A DNA stretch of 64,000 nt from Cantharellus purpuraceus (Eukaryota; Basidiomycota; Agaricomycetes; Cantharellales; Hydnaceae): assembly GCA_025174535.1 (NCBI GenBank), contig JALBUN010000048.1:1550001-1614000 (forward strand). Reading direction: 5' to 3'. Below are positions 33,866-44,483 of the stretch, piece after piece (positions within the stretch are counted from its first letter, which is position 1; every line of letters begins with the position of its first letter). The position numbers and the translations under genes were made by a program. The notes under the pieces are model-generated. The model was not told the origin of the DNA. It saw nothing but the letters and a program-made list of their open reading frames with translations, and ran no database searches.

Positions 33866-36800
33866 TCACTGCAACCGTCCCTGTGGAGGTGAATGTCGCC
33901 CATTTGCCGTCGTAGGCGATATCTCCCCGCTCGTGCGTACAAACGTCCCAGAGCCCGGCCGTGAGCCGGATCTGCTTCCTTGTCCCAATACGTTTGGAGG
34001 TGGCCGTTGCGACGCCGCCCATTCCGCATCTGAAAGTGGCGGTCTCAACGGGGTCGCACTCTTCGGTGGACTTGACGACTTAGGAGGCGGCGATTGCGAG
34101 TATGGCTGATGCGCAAGCCCAGGATGCGGTGTGCCGCTCTTTGACGGCGAGCTCTGCTGCCACTGATCTGGCGGACGCTGGGCGTTGTTCATGGGCCGCT
34201 CTAACGACTGAGAGTCCTGTATATATCGGTTGAGATTGGGTCGTGAGGGGTCTGGCGGCGCCATGGGGCGTCCCCGGGGGATGCTAGGGTCGGATCGTTG
34301 CGGTATCAAACGCACGTCGGGACCATCGCTGCGTGTCATTTGCGGTTGTGGTGGGTTTGGAGGTCCGGTGCCGTTGTGCATCACGGGCGATGCCATCCCA
34401 CCACCCGAGTGCCCCTGAGGTTGGCGTCCGCTCGCCCGCACGCGCATGTATGTGTCGCATTTCTTCATGAACTCTTTGCTCGGTAGTTCCATACTGCTCA
34501 CAAAGTATTCCTGGTCTTGAAGAATCGGCAAGAACTCTTCCGGGACCTGCCAAAAGTCATCCTGGTTTACCAGGAGCTCAGTCACCACAGGGATTGCCAT
34601 AACACTTTCGCTATGGGCAACGTCTCGGCCCTTGCCATATAGAATGCTGGGACATATAACTGTTGCCAAATTCTGCAGGTCCATCTTGCTTCCAGTCTCC
34701 TCGTCGACATGTGCAAATGATGCGACCCACTTGAGGAACACGAAAAGAACTTCCATAGTATCTCGATTGGGCTTGGGAAGTATGATCGAGATGTAATGGA
34801 GGTAGCGCTTTCGATCTAGCTCGGAAGGCATCACTAACGCATAGTTAGGAACCTTGCAGCTCGTTAAACGGACAAAACTCACTCTGTGACGCAATAAAAA
34901 GACGATGTAGCTTAACTGTCAGTAATGGGTCGGGCAGGTCTCGAAGGAACTTCTTGAGCAAAGCGGCAAGCTGCACGGCGTTGTCTTGAGTGAGATCGAC
35001 AGACTGAGGATCTCGATCGATGGCGTCAGTCAATTCCTTCAACCGTCGGATATTGCCATTTTTGCGGAAAATACCCTCAACAGAAAGGTCTATAGAAATA
35101 TGCAATGAGACCTGAGGACATGTATGGTGTCGTTAGAGTACACACCCATCTGTCGCATGGCGGAAACAACGTCGTCGATAAAACTGGGCACTCGTAGGGG
35201 TTCCCGCGATACACCGAGGATTGAATCTGCCCCTTGCCGCTCAACAAGCTGTTCCAAAGGAACACCAAAGACGCCACCTGACACATGGTGAGTGGGGAAG
35301 TGATAGTTATGATTACTGTAATAACCCACCCTTCTTCTTCACGTTCTTCTTATCAGCGCCACCTTTAAAGAGTTTGCCCCAGAACCCGCTCTTCTTAACC
35401 TCAACCATATCCAGGATCTCATCTAAATCGAAGTAATCCTTGAGAGTAGATCGAGACAGGGCAAGGACAGAGGCATGCTTGATGATGGCCAACTCCAGTG
35501 GTGACAACTCAGCAATCAATGGCTTGCCACCTTGGCGCGGCAACGAACGACGTTGCTCCCGAGCCTGTTCCACTTCCATGAGTTGAGGGATATCGGCGAG
35601 AGTGAGCCCCTCGTCATTCCCGCGTGGAATAGTCCGTGGGGACTCCTCTTGGGAAGGTGAAGTAGGAGCGGATTGCTCGTCGACAATATAAACATTGCTA
35701 TTCTGGTTAAACGAGGGCCGCTGATCGTTGACACTTGGGGATGAGGATGATTGTTGATGTTGCTGCCATGCTGCTTGACCGCTCTGAGCTTGTCCTCTCG
35801 TTTGCTGAGGCTGCAATAGTGGAGTCGTGCCGGGGTTGCGGGGTTGAGGCTGCCGGAGGGTAGGAGTAGTGGGTGTGGCGGGAGTGTTGTATAAAACGGG
35901 TTGCTGCTGCTGCTTATTATTCTGGTTATCCTGCGAACGCTGAGAATGCTGTACATCTGTGGGTTGTACAGCGCGTCCGCTGGGAGACTCGACAATGGTG
36001 GATCGTTTAGGTAGTCGTGCAGTTGCGGAGAGCTTGCGGTCGAGAGCAACAGACGATTTCATACGCATAATATCGCTCGAGTCGCGGTATGCATCATGCA
36101 CGAATCCTGCTTGTTCTGTACCAGGTGAGGCTGCTGCAGCTGCTGAATACCACGTACCATGAGCTATATATAACAAATATAATGACATAATTGCGCACCT
36201 GCAGACATTGGCATAACGCCACGCCTCTTGAGTAGGAGATACAAGCGCCGAAGAGCCACGTTCAGAAGGAAAGCATACTGTTCTAGGCGTGACACTGCCT
36301 CGAATCCCCCTTCGCAACCTGCGTGTCCATGCTCGGTGCAGTATATCACAGCAACGCTAACCTCCGCCAACGTTGCTCCTTCCCTCAATGGCGCGGGTTC
36401 GTACACGAACTCGTCCACCTTTGCGGGGCCCCGCCGCACAGTGGATACCTTCGCCATCACCTTCTCCTTGTCCTTGTCCTCGTCCTCTTTTGATGTGGTC
36501 GGCTCTTTGGGTGGGAGCGGTGTAGCAGCTATCTTTCGGCACGTCTTGCACTTAATGCAGGCAGAATGCCACCGCCGATATGTTCCTAACCTAACACAGT
36601 CCTCTTCCACCGTCTGTTTGCAGTCCAAACACAGATCCGAGGGTGACGAAAGTGGTTTCCCGGCGCCATCCAGGGCTTGCGGAGCAAACGGTGTCTCACC
36701 CGCATTTTCAGGCGCAAGGCTCTTGTATCCATAGCTTACCCCTTGTGTTCCAGAGCTTCCACTATCCTTCCCGCCCTTCGCGTCAGCCTTCAAACGCCGT

Positions 36801-38616
36801 GCAGAAGGATTACCCCGATTGCTCGCTAGTGCCTGCAGATGGTCGAGGAAGTCAACCATCGCTGTTTGGAGGTCGTACTCCCGCTCTAGTTTCAGGGCAC
36901 CCGTCAGTGCAATGCGAATTAAGATTTTGAGGTAGTGCGCGAGCCCAGTGACCAAGGCAAGTAGCTCTTGCGTCATGCCTATCCGTCTCTCTCCTGTCTC
37001 TTGCGTGTGAGAGAGGAGGGTGAAAAGGTCTACAGTTTTACGACAAAGCATGCGAGCTTCTCGTACGTGGGACATACCTACTCATATGAGAATGAACATG
37101 AATCGAATACGACATTGATATGAATATCTCACCCTTTGGCGTAAGGCGTGCAAAGTCTGCCTCTAGGTCGTCAATGGTTGCAAATAGCACCTCGACGTGT
37201 AAAATAAATTTCTCGGCCATGCGTATGGCTTCGAGGTATTGGCCATTGCTTACGTGCCGAAGCATGTCAGAGATACACGCTGCACTCGATTCTTCAAACG
37301 CAGACAGCACACTAAGCGTGACATTAGTAGGCTAACAGCCAGAGGGTAATCTGACACTAACGTCCATATACGATAGACCTGCTTTTCCATCTTGACCTGC
37401 TTCTCTTTAAGCGACTCTGCGGTTTCATGTTGCTCTTCGTAAACATACGCCGGCTGGGATCCGTCTCCAGTGTCCTCATTCCGTCGGATGGCAAGCTTGA
37501 CACTCCAAAACTGGCCAATCCCAATCAGAAAACTAGTGCCAAACCCTGACGTAACCTCACCTTGTGAATCATATAACACTCTGGATGCCAGCACTCATCG
37601 CGCATATTTCGATTGATCTCTACAAACTGCTTAAGGATCGCGCTACCGCAGCCAACGCACTTTGTTGCAAATCGAGTCGAATAATGGAAATGGCAGTAGA
37701 CGTTACCCTCATGTTCGTAGTACGAGTCCTGGGGGCCGAAAAGTGTCGGACATACGGAACATGTGAAATGCTCTACATGGAACTTCTTGCCTATGGACAT
37801 GATTGGTGGGTTAATCTACAAGACAACCATGAATACGCACCACACGCAGTAATGTAACTCGCACGCAGAGCCATCCCGCAACTGCCACAGATGAGATTGA
37901 GGCGCTTGAAATAATCACGCTCGCAAAGCGGATGTTGCTTTCCGTCTTGGCCCTCGATGGGAAAGAACTTCTGAGCAACGACGCTATTGCAGTCCTATGA
38001 TAGGGATAAAATTGATGAGTTAGGTACGTCAACCGGAGAGGTACGTTGCACAAACCCGACAACGAAAACAGTCCAAATGGTAGACGCTCCCAAGCGCACG
38101 AACAAACTGGCCAGACATTGGCAATCCACATGCAGAGCAAGGCTGGGCGGACATAGCCGTTGTCGCAGATGAGCCTGATCCTTGGGATATTGCAGAAGAA
38201 GACGTGTTCACTGAGGCGGCAGCGGACGATACGGGGGAGCGGGGGTTCTCGTCAAAATATGGCGATGAGATACCATTTCTGCTGCTGGGGCGAGACGGGG
38301 ATCCTGGGGGCTGACTGAATAGATGGGCATTTGCATGCGAGTGGTCGTTTGGCCGGGTATGACCTTGGTCACTTGCAGGATGAAGTGGCAGACTCTCTGT
38401 GTGCTGAGGCTTTCCCCAGTCATGCGGAGGGCCCATCGTAGACGATCTATTCAGCCCCATCGCACGACTGGTGAGCCGAACATTGGACGCCGGTGGTGAG
38501 GCAGATTGGGAAGAGCTGTTGTCGCCTGCATGAACGTTGGCTGGGACTGGGGGAGCATCAGCATTTGGACGATACTGGGAGCGAGGTTGCGGGGACCACC
38601 GCTGCTGGTCGTGCAT
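33866..38616 (-). CDS. LRG1: Rho GTPase-activating protein with three LIM domains (Lrg1-like)
   Basis: The protein begins MHDQQRWSPQPRSQYRPNAD at 38616 with a disordered Ser/Pro-rich leader. LIM1 starts CSACGLPMSGQFVRALG and continues with HPLCERDYFKRLNLICGSCG. LIM2 includes KKFHVEHFTCSVCPTLFGPQ, NVYCHFHYSTRFATKCVGCG and RDECWHPECYMIHKFW. A helical region (KEKQVKMEKQVYRIWTVLSA) follows. LIM3 is CLDCKQTVEEDCVRLGTYRR to CIKCKTC and IYCTEHGHAGC. After a Gln/Pro-rich linker, FGVPLEQL opens the RhoGAP domain, with the arginine finger in EGIFRKNGNIRRLKELTDAI, then NAVQLAALLKKFLRDLPDPL and MDLQNLATVICPSILYG. The tail is Pro-rich. Three LIM domains plus RhoGAP is the Lrg1 layout, which in yeast inactivates Rho1 and controls glucan synthesis and polarity. 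About ten introns. Stop at 33866. Confidence 0.85.
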
Positions 38617-39193
38617 AATTGTCAGCAGACCAGGCAACGAATTGCTGAGCTGAGTGTCGACAGTGAAGCAAGGGGTAAAGCTGGGACACAAAACTACAAA
38701 CCCCGCAATCTCTTACTGCACTATTTTGACCTACATTCAGTGCGAATCTCCAGCATTTTGCACGATACTATTACCCTTTTGACTCGAGCGGTCTTCCCTT
38801 TTTCCTTTTCCATAGTCTCGTTTACAACAATCGTAAAATTTTCATCGACATCATCAATTGATGGAGAGCCCTCTAACCATGCGGAAAGTCATCTGGTCTT
38901 TTTGCCCGTCATGCATTCATGCCTGCAAACTAGCGGCTAGCAAGATCCTATATGACAGATACATGACAACTCAGATTGAGGCTCAGGACTTTCATGTAGA
39001 GGTTTAGATGACGCTTCTGATGAACTGACGCATTGGCAACACGAGCTTTACGGCAAAGTCAGGCCTATTATGACAACGTCTTATGTGCAGTGCAATCGAT
39101 TTATTTTAGGCGTAGGATCTTTCACACAAGCCAGCATATTGCATGAAAGAACCAACATAATGGAAAACTGCAGAAAAAAGGCATACTGCAGGT
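38617..39193. other. Intergenic spacer LIM-RhoGAP / RPS15
   Basis: This 577-base AT-rich spacer between two minus-strand genes should hold the RhoGAP promoter and the RPS15 3' end. No other feature is seen. Confidence 0.4.
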
Positions 39194-39973
39194 TTACTTG
39201 AGAGGAATGCTGTAAAAAGGTGTCAGCATTTAAAAGACCGTTGCATTAGAGTGACATACAAACGAGACGCTGTCGTGAGAAAAATGTAAACATCAAGTAT
39301 CTGAGATGAGATAGACACTTACAATGGGTAGCACCAATACCCGGACGACCGTGCTTCACAGGCTTGTATGAGATGCTGAACTCGCCCAAGTAGTGTCCAG
39401 TCATCTCAGGTTTGATCTCCACGGAGTTAAACACCTGCGCCACCTGTCACTTTGAGCTTGAGGAGCACAAACGCACTGCACACACCTTGCCATTGTAGAT
39501 ACCAATAACACTGCCGATCATCTCCGGGACGATGATCATATCCCGTAGGTGGGTCTTGACCACGGCGGGCTTTTCATTTGGAGGTGCCTCCTTCTTTGCT
39601 TTGCGTAATTTCTTAATTAGTCCCATCGGCTTGCGCTTCAAACCACGCTGGAACCGCCGGCGGGCGCGAGCATGAACCAGCTACACAACAGTGTTTAACG
39701 ATCCGAGCGATATTATCAGGGGTCTTCAGCATACCTCAACAAACTAAGATATACAAGTTGAACTAGACATGATGTAAGATAGCCACTTGGTCTACTCACC
39801 TCTTCATTGCTGAGATCAAGGAGCTTCTCGAGCTCGACACCACGGTACGAGAAAGTGCGGAATGTTCGCTTCTTCTTGAGCTCAGCGGCAACTTGAGGAT
39901 CAGTAACAGCGGAAGACTATTATCAGAATAAGTGCAATGCATGAAACTCGAGGTACTATCACAGACTCACCAT
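39194..39973 (-). CDS. RPS15: Small-subunit ribosomal protein uS19 (S15)
   Basis: The first exon is just the ATG at 39971-39973, followed at once by gtgagt. The next exon begins [20 protein letters not shown]. Splicing continues [60 protein letters not shown] and GIYNGK. The last exons give [36 protein letters not shown] and SSRFIPLK with TAA at 39194. The whole length aligns with eukaryotic uS19, including the invariant [12 protein letters not shown] and HYLGEFS blocks. It functions at the head of the 40S subunit near the decoding site. Six introns in a gene of about 150 codons is high. The gene is divergent from RPP2, so two ribosomal protein genes share one upstream region. Confidence 0.95.
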
Positions 39974-40318
39974 CGTATCGTAGTTAGTGTCGCAACACGG
40001 TGGAGACTTAGAGCGAAAGGCAGATGAGTAAGCGGCTGTATATCTGCTTGCATAAGCTTTGACCTAAAAATTGAACATCCGCCTAACCTTAATTAACTTT
40101 TTGATTTTTACTTCTTGCGACAGAACCTACAAGTCCTCCCCCAGGGATTAAACAGTGAGTGCATGCATGATGCATTGGCTGCCATATTGCCTACTGACCG
40201 ACCTTTGCAGCGATTTGTGGCTGCCGTACCTAAATAGTCACTTACACCAAAACTCTTCAAAGTATGGAATAGACACTGTTCACATCGACGGAAACCGTTG
40301 ATACCTTTTCCATCTAGA
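39974..40318. promoter_or_regulatory. Shared upstream region of RPS15 and RPP2
   Basis: These 345 bases separate opposed start codons of two ribosomal protein genes, so a bidirectional promoter with coordinated output is likely. A CCTAACCTTAATTAA segment near 40,082-40,096 and pyrimidine-rich tracts on both strands are candidate elements. No motif can be assigned with certainty. Confidence 0.5.
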
Positions 40319-40808
40319 ATGCGTCATATCGCGGCTTATCTTCTCCTTCAAATTGGCGGTAACGCCACCCCTTCTGCTGCAGACGTGAAGAAGGTTCTCT
40401 CCGCCGTCGGCATCGAAGCTGACGATGAGCGCCTGGACAAGCTCATTTCTGAACTCGAGGGCAAGAATATAGACGAGGTCAGGCTGTTCTTTACCCCGCC
40501 AACTCTTCTAATGCTGCGTAGTTGATCGCCGAAGGCACATCGAAGCTTGCCTCAGTACGTGATATCTTCCTTACTGTTGTCGCAACCATGAGCGCCTCAT
40601 ACTTGCTTTATAGGTTCCCTCTGGTGGCGGAGGCGGTGCCGCCGCCCCTACTGCTGGTGGTGCCGCTCCTGCCGCTGCTGCGGAAGAGAAGAAAGAGGAG
40701 AAGGAGGAAGAGAAGGTATGTTAAATCTGTTGTGGTATATGCTCGCACCAGCTCACCTGGATGCAGGAGGAATCAGATGACGACATGGGCTTCGGTCTCT
40801 TCGATTGA
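40319..40808 (+). CDS. RPP2: 60S acidic ribosomal stalk protein P2
   Basis: The start [20 protein letters not shown] is at 40319. It continues [20 protein letters not shown] and [12 protein letters not shown], then an intron at gtcagg. Next come [11 protein letters not shown], an intron, and the flexible hinge [21 protein letters not shown] final intron separates [11 protein letters not shown] from [13 protein letters not shown] and the TGA 40806-40808. The MGFGLFD end is the universal P-protein motif that recruits elongation factors and is the docking site of ribosome-inactivating proteins. The IAAYLLL opening marks P2 and not P1. P2 pairs with P1 on uL10 in the ribosomal stalk. Confidence 0.95.
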
Positions 40809-41183
40809 AATGCTACGTCATACTATCTACACGGCATGTAATGTCAGTCAATGCTTAGCAACTTGTTATTCATGCCCACGGGGATGCACCATCAAGATAA
40901 TAGTCGCATGCATAGGATATACGCATCCAATTTTTGTGCCCTGGGCAAACACCGTTCCAGAGTTGGATTTCTACATGAAAGGTGGACCTAGCTGCATGCG
41001 TGGCTCGATCTTACAAGTCAACGTCATATCTGTATTTGTATATGCAGCACAGGGTCAGAAGTATGTGATCTGACGCGACTCACCATCAAGAACGAGCCTA
41101 AGGCATTGTATATTAATAGAAATCGTAGAGGTAGTAGTATAACGTGATCACAGCAGGTAGGGGTGTATGTAAAGTCTCTTCCA

Positions 41184-41724
41184 TCACGACTCCATTTTCT
41201 TAAGGTTACGGTGCAACTCCGGCTTGACAAGCACAACCCTGTCCAGTAGTTTCTGTACCACCGCGTCCTTTCGATTCTCGTATGCCCTATTGATCGCAGC
41301 AATCTTCGCATCAGTGTCCTTGTCCACTTGTGACTGTGAATTTTGCGTGGACCCAACGTGCTGTAAGATGTGACAATAATATGAGACAAATAATGGAACC
41401 AAGAATGTCGACGAGTACCTTGCTCTCAAACGTCTTGAACTCCTGCTCTTTCTGTCGTTTGTACTCCTCCACTTCCTTGCTGGCTTCAGCACGTGCATCT
41501 TTCAACCTTTGCAAACGATCTGATAATTGGCACGGGACATCACCCTCGTGAAAATAACGATAGGAACACAACAACGAACGAACGTTGACGCGCCTGCTGC
41601 ACCACCTTCGCCGCCTCCTTTTCTGCCTCAAGCAAAGTCTGGATTCCCTGAGTCTGTTGAGCGGCCTGGAGAAGCGAGAAAATGAGATACGGGTCAAGTA
41701 TAGTAAATGATGCAAACGAACCAT
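41184..41724 (-). CDS. VMA10: V-type ATPase subunit G
   Basis: The preferred start is the ATG at 41722-41724, followed at once by a gttcgt donor. The next exon reads AAQQTQGIQTLLEAEKEAAK and VVQQARQ. Splicing continues YRLQRLKDARAEASKEVEEY, KRQKEQEFKTFESK and HVGSTQNSQSQVDKDTDAKI, ending KPELHRNLKKMES with TGA at 41184. SQ/QTQGIQTLLEAEKEA plus the long charged helix is the family signature, and the length (about 115 residues) is normal. Subunit G pairs with E to form the peripheral stalk of the vacuolar proton pump. A longer start giving MTAESKPQLGEENYHG is possible but lacks family support. Confidence 0.9.
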
Positions 41725-42650
41725 GGTAGTTCTCCTCACCCAGTTGGGGTTTTGATTCCGCAGTCATTCGCGGAATTGTGGCTCTTTACAGCGGAGTTTG
41801 TATTTAGATTTCTTCGTGACTTTCTCTGCCTCTCGCTTCGCTCTGAAAATCTCTTATCTAAAGATGCCAGGACAGCTTGCTAGATCGAGCCATTTTGCCC
41901 TCCTCGTCACCAATATTTGAACGTTAATCACTCAGTACTGGGTGCTTGGAGGGCTTGTAATCCTCCATCGAATTCTCTGTCTCATGTCAAAACCGTGGAA
42001 AGATATTGCAGGCTCCCATGTCGAGCCTATTGTTTGATCGTACTTGGGATAGATTCGAGCGCTGCCTTCAAAACATCAGTCGCAGAGGGTGATATCGACT
42101 TCAGAAGTTTGGTACCGTTAGAGTACAGGAGATGGCGGCTGCCGCCATGGGCTTAAAAGTACAAGCTTGTCTTGAGTCTAGAGCTTAGAGAATCTACTAT
42201 TAAATATTGAACCTCCGGTGGTCAGTATCCATCAATGATTCCAGGTTGATATCAGTGACACCGAATCATGACACCAAGTCAGGGAGGTGAGCGCTGAGTA
42301 ATGGGTATTCCGACACAAATATGGGGTCAAGACTGTTTCCTTGGAGTTCCTTCACAGCATGTTTCATCGATCATCCCTAAATATGTTGTGAACTTGATTT
42401 GAGGTGATAGTAATAACTTCATCACTTCACCTGGGCTTGATATTGACTAAGCTATGGTTATTGTCAGTGGCAGTTATCACCGAAAATATCTTTCTCACAG
42501 CCATGCCACTTGCAGCCTCAAGCTTGAGTTTGGGGGAGCCTTGGCCAGGCTTTGCCAACGGAGCCTGTGCATTGTTTCGGAGTTTGAAACTGTCTCAGCA
42601 CCGCTTCCTAACCCTTAGCTTTCTACCAATAATCTACCACACACCGCACA
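41725..42650. other. Divergent upstream region VMA10 / J-domain protein
   Basis: This 926-base stretch between opposed starts has no supported coding frame. The right end holds TAACCCTTAG and an ACCAATAAT CCAAT-like motif shortly before the J-protein start, plausible promoter elements. Confidence 0.4.
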
Positions 42651-43952
42651 ATGTCTGGCACTAACTTCTACGAGGTTTTGGGTATAGATGCTGATGCATC
42701 ACCTGAGGATAGTAAGCGATTCATTCATATGACAACGACGTTGCTTACAAGCGACGCAAGTTCGGAGAGCATATAGGAAGAAAGCTCTACGGACTCATCC
42801 CGATAGGCTACCTCAAGGAGCAACTGACGCAGACAGAGAGGTTTCAAATGAGCAGTTTAGAACCGGTATTCATTCCTATTTGAGCTATCGTTCCAATCTA
42901 ATTAGGTCGTAGTGAATAACGCTTATGAAAGTCGGTAGTTATCCTTCTCGCCACTCAGCCTGTTTGCTAACCCCAAAAAGTCTTGATTGATTCAGACAAG
43001 CGTAAGGTTCGTTATTTACACCTTCTGATTGAGACCTCGATTCCTTACATGAGAATATCTAGGTTTACGACTTATATGGTGTCTGGCCGCCACCAGAAGA
43101 ATTCCCAGAACAACCCAAGCAGCGCCGTGGCGATCGCTCAGGCTATGCTTCTCACCAACCCTACCCTCCATCGGGTCTCCGATTCGACCCCTTTTTTACA
43201 GATCCATTCATCCGTCACCGGCCTATGCCCGGGTTTGCGTTTACGGACCCTTTCGAGCTTTTTGATTCTATATTCTCTGACATGACGCGCGAATTTCATC
43301 GACCTGTTGTCACACCCCATCTCTTTGACCCAAATGTACACAGACACGGCCCCCTCCACCGTTCTCACGGCATTTCTCCTTTTCCTGGGTTTTCGCCTTT
43401 GATCGTCACTCCCCACCTTTTCTCATCCTTTCTTGGTCACGACGATGATAATGATCACTGGGGGGGTGGCCCATCCATGCCGACGAGTGGCTATTCTTAT
43501 AACAGCACAGCCAGAGCTCAATACGGTACAGACGGTAATGGCCAACAGCCCCAGTGGGTCTCAGAGAGCACAGTGATGCGAACCATCAATGGCGCCACGA
43601 AAACAGTTCACACGAAGAAAGATAGCCTTGTAAGCTTTGACATAAAGCATTCTTAGGTGTTCGCGCTTATTAATTGACATCCAGGGGAATGAGCATGTCA
43701 CAAAGATTTATCCTGATGGTAGTGAGAAATACACTGTGAATGGCATTGAGCAACCTCAGTCATCGGGTTATATTCAAGACACATCCCACCCCGGACAGCA
43801 ACATTCCAGAACTCATGACCATGATCCCGAGCCCCCCATCATTCCACCTGATCCACAAGAAGGTAATTGAAAACCATTGAGTCTGAAAATGACTATCACT
43901 GATTTGGATAACTTAAGGCACCTCTAGGAGACGCTGGTGGGGACGTCGTTAA
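42651..43952 (+). CDS. J-domain (DnaJ/Hsp40) co-chaperone
   Basis: The start MSGTNFYEVLGIDADASPED at 42651 opens a J domain. Small exons supply RKKALRTHPDRLPQGATDAD, with the HPD motif that stimulates Hsp70, then VVNNAYEVL and IDSDKRK with VYDLYGVWPPPEEF. The remainder is Pro/His/Phe-rich (FRFDP-like GLRFDPFFTDPFIRHRPMPG, FAFTDPFELFDSIFSDMTRE) and ends with SESTVMRTINGATKTVHTKK, NEHVTKIYPDGSEKYTVNG and a basic terminus TSRRRWWGRR. The DPFELFDSIF region and the strand-rich tail recall class B J-proteins of the DNAJB6 type. Client and compartment cannot be read from the sequence. About six introns. It converges on the Ste50 gene. Confidence 0.85.
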
Positions 43953-44483
43953 GCATATAATTAGTACAGTGATGGCTTGCAGTCGGCATTCGTTGCACTG
44001 CGTACCCATTTCGCATTTTTATCGCACATCGCGCGCTGGCATTTGACGTCATCTAAACCTCCCTCTTACTTCTTCCTTGCTTCTCATCGTTCATTAGCAG
44101 GATTTGAATCTGGTCCTGTAGTCTGTATACCTTGTATCCTCATCCTTTGCGGTCCGATGCGCCCCAATTGTAGTTTACCTAAGTTCATCGTCCACTTCGT
44201 GGCAGAAAGGATATTGAAGGACTGTACCCTCAGGGCATTATCAAGGTCATATATAACTTGTATACGATAGTACAAGATGCATAGAGGGAAAACAACGTTG
44301 AAGGGATCAGAACGGGATAGATAGATGAGGATATCGTGCACAAGCCCAGAGACAACGGTCGAGAAAGAATGAAATGGAAGGGCAAAAGTCTCAACAAGGG
44401 TGACTGTGAGAGGTCCATAAATGGTAATACTAGAGCAGACATAATCGAGCAGACGCTGTTATGACATAATGAGAGGTAACACA
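43953..44483. other. Convergent intergenic region
   Basis: These 531 bases lie between the J-protein stop and the Ste50 stop. No gene is seen. It should contain both 3' ends. Confidence 0.4.

Noticed and set aside
44095..44135. Possible tRNA T-loop (TTCAAATC on the minus strand)
   Set aside because: Flanking bases do not pair as a T stem and no acceptor or anticodon arms can be drawn.
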